Shown here piece after piece: positions 23,881-35,182 of a stretch of 64,000 bases of DNA (position 1 is the first letter of the stretch; every line of letters begins with the position of its first letter). Origin of the DNA: Argentina anserina (taxonomy: Eukaryota > Streptophyta > Magnoliopsida > Rosales > Rosaceae); contig NC_065874.1 in NCBI RefSeq assembly GCF_933775445.1, positions 32,620,501-32,684,500 on the forward strand, written 5' to 3'. Below the pieces are notes generated by a model. It searched no databases and was not told the DNA's origin. It was given only the letters and a program-made list of their open reading frames with translations. The position numbers and the translations under genes are program-made.

Positions 23881-25223
23881 AACCAGAGAGGGAAGTTAGA
23901 GAGATAAAAGAGAGAGATAGGCATTTGAGAAGGAAGGAGTTGCTGATTCTCAGTTTCATTGGTACCCTTTTTTGGGGTTCATCTGAATTGAACAGAAAGA
24001 TTGGAACTTTGATGTAAAAAAGTGATCTTTGGGTTGGGAGGTTTAGTGGGTAGTGGTGGTGGTGGTGGTCAAAGGAGGAGCTTTTGGTCTTTGGTCTTCT
24101 TCAACATCATCTGGGCCTTGATTCTTAATCACTCAGGTAATCATCTTTAATCATTTTTATGTTTCTGCTTTCTCTCCGTATCCAAGCTCTCTGTTTTTTT
24201 TTTTTGGGTGTGAACTATTTCTATATTCTGTCTCTCTTAATTTTGAGGATTTCTTATGTGTCTCTGACATCAATGCCTCTTCTCTGCAAAAACTTCAGGT
24301 ACCTAACCTTTTTATATTCTTCTCCAATAAGGGTAAATGATAATTGCTGTGACCCCATTTACCCTTCTCTGAATTCTGCAACATGGGCTTGTTTTTGCTT
24401 CAATGAATGCCATGGAAATTCATGACCTTTTTCCCATTTTGGGGAATTGAGGTTTGTTCATTTTTGTTTCATGCTTGGATCTTCATGGATGTCAGGATCT
24501 AACAAACTGAGTTTTATCTCATTCATGTTCAAATAAGGGAATGTAATTCCCTTTTTGGTAATTCGTTGAATTTGAAAATGTGGTTTTTGTAACGTTTTTA
24601 GAGTTAAAAGCATGAACCTGCCTTATTGGTTGGATTTTTATGGGTGGCCTTAAATAATTTTATTCATTACCAATTATGGAGATGAATTAAGGGTCGTCTG
24701 TTTTCGTTTCTCCCTACTGTTCGTGTTAAATGTATCCTGTGAACAGAAATTTTCAATGTTGTTTGGTTGTCTCCCCAATGATGGTAATAATTGTGGTGAT
24801 ATCTGAATTGATATGAAGCTCAGAGGGGGACTACATACCTGTTTTCCTCATTTTGCTTTTGCTACCTGGGAATTGCCGATGAGAGATAAAAGAAAAGGGC
24901 CAAGTATATGATGCTTAATTTTTCAAAGAAACACTTGGATGCTTGTATTATTGAAACCTAAAACCGAAAGTTTATTCTTTTTCTGTTGTCATGTTCCTTT
25001 GCAAGCTAATAAAAGTTCAAGTCAGATAGTTCATTTCTGGTATATTTATTTTCTATTGTAAAATTACGCTTGCTCTTTGCGAATCTTGTGGTCTCTAAAT
25101 TTGCTTTGCTATGCACTTGTTATAAAGCTTTCAGGTGTTTGTTTGATCTTGGACCCTTGGTGCATCCAGTTGATTGTAAGCGGCTGTTCATTGAGCTGGT
25201 AGCAGCTGAGGCGCTTAAGATTC
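23880..25223 (+). promoter_or_regulatory. 5' leader of the WRKY2-like gene with a probable leader intron
   Basis: A splice donor-like AG|GTAATC at 24137 and an acceptor-like TTTCAG at 25129-25134 bracket a T-rich segment with no coding potential, so a leader intron of about 1 kb (24137-25134) is likely. The ATG used for translation follows at 25224. The transcription start is not known. Confidence 0.5.
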
Positions 25224-28200
25224 ATGGCTGGCGTGGATGATAATGTTGCTATAATTGGAGACTGGGTGCCTCCGAGTCCGAGCCCAAGAGACTTCTTCTC
25301 CTCAATATTAGTTGACGGCATTGGCTCAAGGTCGTTCTTGGACTCTCCTAACAGTAACGAAGCTGAGGATTTCTTCCTGGGGTCCCGAGAAGGAAATACC
25401 AACGGAAATAACATGTCACAAGGAAATGGTAGTGGTGATGACATAACTAAAATGGATTCATTTTCAGAGTACAAGTCTAACTCACGTGGGGGACTCGTGG
25501 AAAGGATTGCAGCCAGAACTGGTTTTAATGCTCCGCGGTTAAATACAGAAAGCATTAGATCTTCTGACCTTTCACTTAATTCTGATGTTCGGTCTCCTTA
25601 TCTGACAATACCCCCTGGTCTCAGTCCAACCACGCTACTGGACTCTCCTGTCTTCCTTTCAAATTCATTAGTAAGTTAAATTCTGACTATATGTATTGCC
25701 TTTGTGCTGCTTTCGAACTTTTACCTGCATTAAATTTTTAACACTATGATTCTGAATCTGCTAGCTAGCTTGGTTGGTAAAAGTATGAGAACCCTTCCAA
25801 GACATGGATTCAATCTATTGGTCATGAGTGTTTAGGGGTTTATGTGATCCAATAGGGTTATTAGGCCCCCTTTGCATAGTCTGGGGCATTGCTTTTCTAA
25901 TGTTCCAAACAGGAAAACTTAGTCCATCAATGGCAAGATACACATATAAAATATGTTCATGTGAGGAACAAGGGAGAGGCTTTATAGCTATGACCGTCTA
26001 ACTGGCATCATTCTAAGTCACGCAATAAATTTTGGGTAACTTAATTTAGAATGGCAGATATCTGTAACTAGTGTCCAGGGATGTTAACCAGTTGTTGCCT
26101 GGCCTTGTTCCTATATGTTTGCCTCGAGCACCAACTTGGAAAGTTGATTGAAATAGCATATATTAATCAAGGTAGACTCTGCATATAACTTGGGAGTGAA
26201 TTTCCTATCAAGTGGAAGGAGGTAGATTGTTGCATTAGTTAAGGTTTGCTACATATGGTATTAAATCTAAACTTCCATTTTAGTTGCAATGGAGTTAAAC
26301 CTGCCACATAACTCTTCTTTTGGATTTGATTGCAGGCACAGCCTTCTCCAACAACTGGAAAATTTCCATTTGTCTCAAATGGTAATGGCAGGAATTCCAT
26401 ATTGATGTCGGAGGCTGCTGATAAAACTAACTTCTTTGAGGACATGAATACTTCATTTGTTTTCAAGCCTCTTGGCGAATCAGGCTCTTTCTTTCTTGCT
26501 CCGACAAGCAAGGTAGTGTTATTGTCCGTATGTACCTTCTTTTCCAGCTTATAAGTTGCAACCGTTATGTATGCATGCATGTTACCTTTAATGATGTTGA
26601 CTGATAAAAGTTAGACAACCATGGTAACACACTTAAGAGGAGTCCTTAGTATATCCCATGGAGATGAGTTCATAAATGACTTCTGCCTCCATAATATATA
26701 CTAATGAGGCCACTCTTGTGCAGCAATCCTTTTCCAGCATTGAGGTTTCAGTCCAGTCAGAAAACTCGTCTCAAAGTATGGAACCCTCCAGAGTTCAAAA
26801 TCAGAATGCAAACAATTTTCAGCTCCAGCCAGATTTTTCTCTCACATCTACTGAAAAAGATAACGGAGCAAATACAGTCTCTGCAGATCCTATGGCTTTA
26901 GATACAGTTGGTGGCAGTACTGAACATTCTCCACCTCTTGATGAGCAACCAGAGGAAGGAGGAGATCAACGAGGTGGTGGTGATTTCACGGCTGCTGCCG
27001 GTGGAGGTACAGCATCTGAAGATGGATATAATTGGAGAAAATATGGGCAAAAACAAGTAAAAGGCAGTGAGTACCCTCGAAGTTATTATAAGTGCACACA
27101 TCCAAATTGTCAGGTTAAGAAAAAGGTTGAGCGATCTCATGAGGGTCATATAACAGAGATCATCTACAAAGGGGCCCATAACCACCCTAAACCCCTTCCC
27201 AGTCGTAGATCAGGGGTCATTGGGTCTTCTAACTTACTCATTGACATGCGATCAGACATCCTTGAACAAGGTGGACCTCAGACAGGTACTGATGGTGATC
27301 AGGTTTGGGCAAGTGCACAAACGGCAACTGGTGGAGCTCCTGATTGGAAGCATGATAACCTTGAGGTGACTTCATCAGCATCAGCGGGTCCTGACTACGG
27401 CCAGCAATCCACTTCTATGCAGGCTCAGAATGGTGCACACCTTGAATCAGGTGATGTGATCGACGCATCATCTACCTTTTCCAATGATGAGGATGAAGAT
27501 GATCAAGGAACGCATGGTAGTGTTTCATTAGCTTATGATGGTGAAGAAGATGAGTCAGAGTCGAAAAGAAGGTTATTGCTTACCTCCTTTTCTTCTTAGT
27601 GTTAATGATCTCAAAAAAAGTACTCATGGAGGTCAATATAAATTGCATGTTATGTCTCAGGAAAATTGAAGCCTTTGCAACAGAAATGAGTGGAGCAACC
27701 AGAGCTATTCGGGAGCCTAGAGTCGTAGTCCAGACTACCAGTGAAGTTGATATCCTTGATGATGGGTATCGTTGGCGAAAGTATGGGCAGAAAGTAGTGA
27801 AAGGGAATCCAAATCCAAGGTTGCTACTTATTATCATGACCAACTTCTTCCCAGTTTCCTCTTTCACACCGTGTATGGGAATAACAAATTATTTTTCGCA
27901 CAGGAGCTACTATAAGTGCACCAATGCTGGTTGTACAGTGAGGAAGCATGTGGAGAGAGCGTCTCATGACCTCAAGTCAGTCATCACCACATATGAAGGA
28001 AAGCACAATCATGAGGTTCCCGCTGCTCGCAATAGTAGCCATGTCAATTCTGGCCCTTCAGGCAACATGTCTGGTCAGGGGTCTGGCTCTGCTTCACAAG
28101 CTCATCCTCATCGGCCAGAGTCATCACAAGTTCACAATAGCATGGCAAGATTTGAAAGGCCAATGTCAATGAGTTCATTCAGCTTACCTGGAAGGCAGCA

Positions 28201-28477
28201 GCTGGGTCATCCCCAGGGTTTCTCTTTCGGAATGAACCATCCTGGCCTGGCCAATCTGGCAATGGCCGGATTTGGTCCTGGCCAACACAAAGTCCCTTTT
28301 CTACCAGTTCATCATCCCTACTTTGCTCAACAGCGTCAGGTCAGTGAAATGGGTTTCATGTTACCAAAAGGAGAACCAAAAGTAGAGCCAATGTCAGAAC
28401 CTGGTTTTAACATGAACAATGCTTCATCTGTATACCAACAACTTATGAGTAGGCTTCCCCTTGGACCACAGATGTAG
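25224..28477 (+). CDS. WRKY2: Group I WRKY transcription factor, WRKY2-like, five exons, 734 aa
   Basis: A nuclear factor binding W-box DNA. Exons by splice signals and family match are 25224-25670, 26336-26512, 26724-27571, 27661-27819 and 27904-28477; they sum to 2205 nt with frame kept at every junction. The N terminus ([20 protein letters not shown]) and the block [20 protein letters not shown] resemble Arabidopsis WRKY2. A Ser-Pro cluster ([26 protein letters not shown]) is the usual MAP-kinase target region of group I WRKYs. WRKY domain 1 lies at about 306-366 ([22 protein letters not shown]4-C and HNH ligands), and domain 2 at about 523-583 ([16 protein letters not shown], then SYYKC after an intron at the conserved Arg). 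An acidic linker ([17 protein letters not shown]) sits between them. Arabidopsis WRKY2 is 687 aa. The start of exon 3 (26724) is the least certain junction. Confidence 0.95.
25760..25900 (+). repeat. Possible tRNA-derived SINE fragment in intron 1 of the WRKY gene
   Basis: AGCTTGGTTGGTAAAAG resembles a pol III A box, and GGATTCAATC, about 30 bases later, resembles a B box. The spacing suits a tRNA-derived SINE head. No tail or target-site duplication was identified. Confidence 0.3.
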
Positions 28478-28740
28478 AGTTTCACCCTTTTGTTTCTTTT
28501 AAATCTTTGAAGGAAAGTGGCATTTAAGCGAACTACATATTTCAATATATATACATGGTAATGTTGCTCATTTATAAATTCTCTTCTGAATAATAAAAGT
28601 AAAACAAAATGCTGGTAAGTTTCATTGATATATCGATATCATATAAGCAATGCCAAACTTTAGTGAATATCAAAACTCTCATGCATGCTTTTATGATCCT
28701 ATCACAAACTAATTAATTGATACACTTGAATTTCATGGTA
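28478..28740. other. 3' UTR of the WRKY gene and short spacer
   Basis: AT-rich sequence following the TAG stop, with AATAATAAAAG at about 28590 as a possible polyadenylation signal. The next feature, on the minus strand, ends at 28747. Confidence 0.45.
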
Positions 28741-28746
28741 GAAACT

Positions 28747-29693
28747 CTATTTTGGCATAGAAATTCCTTGAATAGTAATTTCGACCTCAATAATGCAACT
28801 ATCATCCTTTGAAAACCTTGCGTTTTCTTCTTGTGTAACCAACCGGTGAAAACCCCAATCCATTGACGGAAACAGCTTGTACCTTTGAAAGAACGATGCT
28901 TGCCATGGACTTGATCCAAAATGCGTAGAGTAAATTCCACAAGTATTTTCGATCTGTGAGGAAGCTCATGTGAATTATACGTAGACAAATAAAACAGAAA
29001 CATGACTACCCTCTCCAACGAATTCTCCCTTGGGATAGAGAACTAGTCTCCATGCACAATATTTTTGATTGTCAGCAGTGAATGGTTCTGAGTCATAATA
29101 TGTAGCGGGTAACTTGGAAAAGTTTGTAACCTTCCAAACATTCTTGTACATAACAGTGTTGGAAGTTATTGATAAGTTCCTCTGTTTTGCCTTTTAGTGT
29201 TGTTTCAGAAACAAAGACCCCTGCTCCAAACTCACATCCGTCATCGATGAAATAACCATTTGATGCATCATTGAACTCTTTAAGAGGGATGAATCGATCA
29301 AAGCCAGCCAAACCACCAACGATTGTCCTATAAATGCAATACTTTTTATCCTATTATCGGAATCTTCAAGAGCAAGGTAGGTCTTCTTGGGCCGATTGAG
29401 CAAGAACAACTTGTAATCAATTGTCACAATCTTCCAGGGGTTTATTGCTGTCTTTCCACTCATCTCCAAGTAGAGAGAGAGATGTGATCTTCCACACCAC
29501 GGTTCTTGTTTCCATTGGGGAAAAGTACTAGTTTCCACTTGTATCCACCGGCCTTAAACTCGCTGGATTCAAACTTCTCCACTGATTTTAGCCTTGAAAA
29601 CGACTTAATGGTCAGTTTGTAGAGTTTTGGAGGTTTTCTTGAAACTGATCTGAAAGCTAGGCCTTTGTGGTCATTGATGTCAATCGCTGCCAT
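28747..29693 (-). pseudogene. Broken two-domain MATH (meprin/TRAF homology) protein gene
   Basis: The minus strand starts MAAIDINDHKGLAFRSVS at 29693 and reads MATH domain 1 (YKLTIKSFSRLKS, YKWKLVLFPNGN). A CT-run change (about 29470-29480) ends this frame. The reading resumes in another frame (LEMSGKTAINPWK, YKLFLLN) and then a third (AGFDRFIPLKEFNDASNGYF, DDGCEFGAGVFV). Domain 2 is visible near 29140-29000 (WKVTNFSKLPATYYDSE, WRLVLYPKGE) and continues at 29018-28870 (LSTYNSHELPHRSK, EFTLRILDQVHGKH). A last frame change near 28860 leads to a natural-looking end (DDSCIIEVEIT) at 28747. At least four frame changes are needed. There are no introns in this stretch. The family has roles in protein interaction and plant virus movement resistance, but this copy is probably dead. 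Confidence 0.8.
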
Positions 29694-29699
29694 GACTTT

Positions 29700-30600
29700 A
29701 AGGTTGATTGAATGAAAAATAGTCACCAACTAGAGGGAATAGTTCTATTTATACAGAAAGAAAAAAAGTTACTAATTCTAGTTGGGATGAATTTGTATTC
29801 CTTCACACTAACACTAAGGAATCCTGATCTAACTGGACTAAAGATTAGAATTCACCAAGGACTCCTTAATTGTGGATATTAATTTTGTTATAGTTCTTGT
29901 AACCTTAATTAGCTCACCTTGCAATGACCCAAATCTACTAAAACAGAGCAGAATGACTATTTTTTTTACTTTTTGGTTCCTGACGTGTCAATCTAAAAAA
30001 CTTTTACCTCCGACAGGTACTTAATAAGTTCGAGCGAAGGAACACAACCGATTTCAGCTCCCCGGCGAAACAGTAAGTCCATCAAAACCTTCCGTTCTTC
30101 TTCTGTGTTTCTCTTTTTGCCTTGACCCAGTGTTCATCAGCAATAACAATCTCAGGAGATGAAGCGGGTGTGGGAGAGAGAAAATATCTTTACCCAAAAG
30201 TCACAAGGAGAAAACGCAAAAAGAAAAGATGTGTTGAATAGAAGAAATAAATACGGCCGAGTGGTAATGGTAACGAAGACTGCAATGAAAGAGACAGTTT
30301 AATATGACTTGAATGACGATCATAACTAGGGTGATTGTAATGACTAATGAATGTTCGGTATGAAACCGATACATTAAAAAGGAATGTGATGAATTACCGT
30401 CAAAATAAATGAGCAATGATGGGGAAACTTACATAAGTACATATGATTGCCGTCATGATGCCAATCGTAAATATAATTTAATGAAGAATGAGGAATTCCA
30501 ATATATAAAGAGGGGATTGGAAAAGAGGTAAGAGATCTGATTCTGATTATTAGAATTGAAAACAGCTAAGAAAAACACTAACTTTGACATCGGAGGGTTT
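29700..30600. other. Spacer between the MATH and NAR1 pseudogenes
   Basis: No coding region was recognised. The stretch at about 30010-30180 is less AT-rich and may be remnant upstream sequence of the NAR1 copy. The part at 30200-30560 looks like unrelated, possibly inserted AT-rich DNA without ends I could define. Confidence 0.35.
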
Positions 30601-30607
30601 TCTATAG

Positions 30608-33586
30608 AGATTTAGCACTTATTGAATCTTGTAATGAATTCATCTCAAGGTACAACAAAGCAACTGATGATGAAAGCCGCAAATCTCTGTTGCCCATGTC
30701 CAGGTATATCAACCTATCCACAGTTTGATAATTGCATCACATTCTTATTTCTTCCCCCTCCTCAGCATAGACTGCAGAGCGACATAAAATGAAAAGAGAA
30801 TTTCGTTTTAATCAGAGTAGTTCGACTCTGCATTAGAATCTCATTTGTAGTGAAGAAAATTGATGATTGCAGGTTGGATATGCTACGCTGAAAAAACTCT
30901 TGGATCCTGTGTACTGCCTTTTATTTCTTCGGTGAAGAGTCCTCAGCAAACAATTGGAGTTAGGTAACTTTTATCTGGCTAATATCTACTCTGCTCACAT
31001 AATTTTCTGAACTGTGATTTGAAATCATGATGTGAATCATTTCTGTGAAAGACGCGATTCTAAGAACTAAAATATTATGGATTGATAATATTTACTTCTC
31101 ATTAGTCAAATTGTTGCTGTTGCCATAGCTGCGCAGTAGGAGTATCATATGTAAGTGATGAAACAATTAACCCATAGATGGGTGATATTTCACCAGATTA
31201 TCTTCGTGCTCCTCTCATTCTTTTTCTTGGTTCATTTTGTATCATTACTCTGGACTTTAAATCATGTTCATATTGTAATGATGTAGTGTATTAGCATCAA
31301 TATATTTCATATTAATTTTTTTAAAAAATTAGATGTTCTTGGATTCATAGACATACTATAAACAGCGTTTTCCAGATCTGACAGGAGGCTAACTTGGCCT
31401 TTTGATGTATTTAGTGTTCTCAGGGTGCAACAGGAAGTCTATAACTGAACTATGTCTTATTTTCATTGTATTTATATGATTGATCAATCAGCATGTATTT
31501 GATCAAGGTTCTCTCTACACGTGCTTCTCACGTGAGTTAGTTAGTCATAGTCAAGACTATATGTTAGAAACTCCTGTATCACACAGAATTCCTGTTCATT
31601 TTTCTGCAATACAATTCAGTTAGCAATAGCATTTCTCTCAAGCTTTCATTTGACAGGCCAGATGATGTTTACCATGTAACAGTGATGCCTTGTTATGACA
31701 AGAAGCTTGAGGTGTCACGTGACGACTTTGTATTTGAAGTTGATCAAGGCAATAGTAATGAAAATGGATCTGTTACTGTTTCAGAGGTAGATTCAGTGTT
31801 GACAACTGGAGAAATTTTAGATCTGATACAGGTTAGTTCACAACTTGTCATATTTGCTCCCTTGTCCACTTTTGTGTCTCTGAATGATTCTGACTAATAT
31901 CATCTTAATCGCTTTTGGGGGTGCTTGCAGTTAAAAGGTGTTAGGATTTAGGGTTTATTGAATTGAAATGTGCAAGGAAAGTAAAGAGTGCAAGAATACT
32001 TTAGAGGCTAGATTGTGTTGATTCTCATTGATGTAGAATAAAAGGGTTACAAGAGTTATATACCTAGGTTGAAAATGACGAAACTATCCTAGTAATACAC
32101 TCATTTCTCTAACAGTGTTGATTTTGAGGACTTAGAAGAGTCTCCCTTAGATAGCATGTAAGACCTACAGATGTTTCAATAAGCTTGCCTTCATCATGTG
32201 CTGCGGATTTCTTAACACATGTTTTTCTGCCAGGTTGACAAATTTTAGAGATGGATATCTATACGGAGTCCTTGAAGCTCAGGGGGCTATGCAGAAACAA
32301 TTTTCCGATATGCTGCTAAAGAATCTTTGGAAGAGAAATTGAAGGCCCTGTGGACTTCAGAACTATTAAAAATTCGGACTTCCAGGACGTGACTTTAGAG
32401 GTATGAAAATTTTGTAAGGATTTGAGTACAACCACATATTTTCTTGGCTTATGTTGTAGTCCTTGTTGCGACTCAACAGGGTTGATCACTCTGCATAATA
32501 AACAAGCAAAGAACACCAGAGTTTTCGCCACTGGTGAATATCACTCGAGCCCTTTAAATGAGCCTATTATAGATTATGTTTGTTGATCTGTATGGCCTTC
32601 TGGCTTTTATGCATCTAAAACTCGTTCTATGTGACGGTATTAGAAAGGCTAAAGTTGTAGTATTCTATTCTAAACCCCTAGAACTTGTATCCAGATTTTT
32701 TTTGTCAGTATTCCGTATAATACCCAAGTGTTGACATGCGTGTTTGAAGTGTTTTAGTGTGTGCATCCCTAAAGGTTAAAATTGGTCTGATGTGTTTGGT
32801 TTTAAAAAACTTTTATCTACTTGTGTAAGCTTTTGTAAGCATTTGCTGCTCTCTTTTTTTTGTAAGGTATTAATGTGTGCTTTCATTTAGGTGGAAGGGA
32901 GGACTGTATTGAAGTTCGCACTATGTTATGGTTTTCGAAACCTGCAAAATGTTGTCCGGAAAATTAAGGCTGAGAAATGTGATCATCACTTTCTAGAGAT
33001 CATGGCATGCCCTTCAGGTATGTTTCCTTTAAATTCTTAAATTCATATATTATTTCCGTGAAACTGGAATTTTAATTTATACTAATATGGAATTTGCACA
33101 GGTTGCTTGAATGGTGGAGGACAGATTAAGCCAAAACCTGGGCAATCTGCAAAGCAGTTGATTGCAGACAAGGTGAGCATCTTAATAATAGTGATGTTTG
33201 TGAATTCTACTGCATGGAAAGCTTATTCCCACGCTTAAGCTTTCTGTGGTGGTATTTCAGCCTTTAGAAACATGCCTTTAGACTTATCTTGACAATCCCT
33301 GAAAAAACTACAGATCTTGATATCTGATCCTTCTGGTAATCCAATGGTGCAAAGCTTATACAATGAGTGGCTTGAGAAACCTGGTTCAGAGAAGGCCAAG
33401 CAACTCATGCACACAGAGTACCACCCTATCTTGAAAAGCGTAACTTCTCAGTTGCACAATTGTGATGGATATCCCTGCCTGGACCTCCAGTTTTCTCAAC
33501 AAGATGCGAACATGCCTAGACAGCCTCAGTTGTGTAGGAACTCCCAGGATTGGGATCCGTCAAATTTTGATATAGGGAACCGATAA
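30608..33586 (+). pseudogene. NAR1 (cytosolic Fe-S assembly, iron-hydrogenase-like) pseudogene with introns kept
   Basis: NAR1 is a cytosolic Fe-S protein assembly factor related to Fe-only hydrogenases. Exon-like blocks are 30608-30703 (RDLALIESCNEFISRYNK), 30873-30963 ([22 protein letters not shown]), 31657-31831 ([35 protein letters not shown]), 31931-31942 plus 32120-32157 (split by an insertion), 32234-32400, 32891-33017 ([18 protein letters not shown]), 33102-33172 (CLNGGGQIKPKPGQSAKQL) and 33314-33586 (MHTEYHPILKSVTSQLHN). The N-terminal third with the ferredoxin-like Cys ligands is missing. A 172-bp insertion interrupts one exon, and exon 32234-32400 has two single-base losses (about 32272 and 32325). 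Because introns are kept, this is a DNA-level duplicate rather than a retrocopy. Some late exons remain open and could be transcribed. Confidence 0.88.
31943..32114. mobile_element. 172-bp insertion in a NAR1 exon, 5-bp direct repeat
   Basis: The exon sequence is interrupted and resumes exactly in frame if this segment is removed together with one copy of GTGTT (31938-31942 and 32115-32119). The joined reading around the site is LKGVDFEDLEES, as expected for NAR1. Together with the flank, the ends read TGTTAG...CTAACA, an inverted 6-mer of the type found at LTR ends. It is therefore a small solo-LTR-like or TRIM-like insertion; the family is unknown. Confidence 0.72.
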
Positions 33587-33722
33587 TTTATTTTGACAAT
33601 CTTTTTTCCCAACTAATGTCATGTATATAGATGTATAGAGAACATAGTGAATATAAGAAAAGAGTCAATTGCATAAATTTACAAGAATCATATTTATGTC
33701 GGTCTGTCCAATAAGAAAAGCT
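33587..33722 (+). other. Short spacer after the NAR1 pseudogene
   Basis: AT-rich sequence with no gene, probably derived from the 3' UTR of the ancestral NAR1 copy. Confidence 0.4.
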
Positions 33723-34080
33723 GGCTTTCAATTATCTGGGGTGGTACAGTTGTATAACTACAAGGCAATAACTTGGAGCTATATGAAGTGCACCAACTCT
33801 TACCTTGAACAGATGGGAATCCAGATGCTTAACCAGTTAACCCTGTGTGTGGTGGCACTTGAGATGATGTAATGCTCAAGGCTTTCAATTCTCTGGGGTG
33901 GTACAGTTCTAAAACTACAAGCCAATAACTTTGATATATTGCACCAACTCTTTCCTTGAACCGATGGGAATCCAGATGCTTAACCCTGTGTGTGGTGGCA
34001 CTTGAGATGATGTAATGCTCGAGTATGCCAAGGGGTGCTACAGTTCTAAAACTTATTGACTTGGAGCTATACTAAGATTA
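33723..34080. repeat. Tandem repeat, two copies plus a partial third
   Basis: The unit begins GGCTTTCAATTATCTGGGGTG at 33723 and recurs at 33880. Copy 1 is about 157 bp and copy 2 about 141 bp (to about 34020). A partial third copy with GGGGTGCTACAGTTCTAAAAC follows. Shared internal words include GATGGGAATCCAGATGCTTAACC and GTGTGGTGGCACTTGAGATG. Confidence 0.88.
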
Positions 34081-34368
34081 GTAGGGCTATTCCCTAACGC
34101 GCTACGCTGGAGCAAGGCAGACTGTAGTTAGTTTCTGATGGCTGCCTGATGGGGTTCTGATGGTAGTTTCCGAATGGGGTTTAATTTTGGCACGAAGCAG
34201 GCCCTCTATGGCTGCCTGATGTAGTTTCTCATGATTCATTTCACACCCTCTTTTTTACTTGGTCGATGGTTCTTAATGAGGCCAAAGTTAGCCTCAGAAT
34301 GTAATAGACTGTATATCTACCACTTTTAAGTGTGTGTACATATATATAAGATCTTTCTCGTTCAATGA

Positions 34369-34710
34369 TTTTGGTGCGGATTTCCATTTCTGCACTAATT
34401 TTCCATCGAATTTCCTCATCTCCACCGTCTAATATCTAAATAATATTGAGTAGATAATCTCTGCAAAATTTCAGTCAATTTGATGATCGTTAAGGCTCTA
34501 AAAATCGAAACACAAATGGACGAACTGAATTCTGTCATACACGAACTATTCATGTTTTTAACAGAAAAACGCAATTTTGAGGGCCTTAACGATCACCAAT
34601 TTGGCTGAAATTTTGCAGAGATGATCTACACAATATCATCTAGACACTAGACGGTGGAGCTGAGGAAATTCGATCGAAAAGTGGTACAAAAATAAAAATC
34701 CGCACCAAAA
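34369..34710. mobile_element. MITE with inverted ends (342 bp)
   Basis: The ends are TTTTGGTGCGGATTT and AAATCCGCACCAAAA, perfect inverted repeats. Pairing continues inward imperfectly (CATCGAATTTCCTCA and TGAGGAAATTCGATCG; CCACCGTCTA and TAGACGGTGG; GATCGTTAAGGC and GCCTTAACGATC). The element is therefore a near-complete foldback and encodes nothing. I could not settle the target-site duplication. Confidence 0.82.
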
Positions 34711-34758
34711 CTATTGGTGTGGACTTCGGCAGCCAGTAAGACATATATATATATATAT

Positions 34759-35182
34759 ACAGTCCCTATCCAGAGTGAACTTCTGTAATTTCAGAGTGAA
34801 AGTTCACTCTGAAATTACAGAGTGAATTTCCAATTTTAGCACACTTTTCGGTCAAATTTTTTCATCACAAGTGATTCAATATTTAGGTATGTAATTCAAG
34901 ATCATCTCTGCAAAATTTCATTATATTTGACAATGGCTTGAGATTTCAAAATTGAGATTTACATGAACGGTTTACATTGAACAGATTTAATTCGTTCATT
35001 GATTTAATCTAATTTCAATACCTTAACGATAACCGAATTAGATGGAATTTTGTAAAGATTATCATGAATAGTATACATATATATTGAATCACTTGTGATG
35101 AAAAAAATTGACCAAAAAGTGTGCTAAAATTGGAATTTCACTCTGTAATTTTAGAGTGAAAGTTCACTTTGAGGATAGAGAG
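34759..35182. mobile_element. Foldback MITE, family A, copy 1
   Basis: It starts ACAGTCCCTATCCAGAGTGAA directly after an (AT)n run and ends in the degraded inverse, GTTCACTTTGAGGATAGAG. Arms include ACACTTTTCGGTCAAATTTTTT and its inverse, and GTGATTCAATATTTAGG and its inverse. A second copy with the same ends is at 57385-57788. It probably inserts at TA or AT-rich sites. It encodes no protein. Confidence 0.87.

Noticed and set aside
26676..26723. ATG at 26676 as start of a separate WRKY protein
   Set aside because: Lies before a good acceptor (CTTGTGCAG at 26715-26723) and the family alignment continues from exon 2 to 26724; treated as intron.
27572..27660. Read-through of the WRKY ORF past 27571 to a stop, as if the two WRKY domains were separate genes
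   Set aside because: GT at 27572 and AG at 27660 splice to keep the conserved RRKIEAF reading, and the exon sum is divisible by three.
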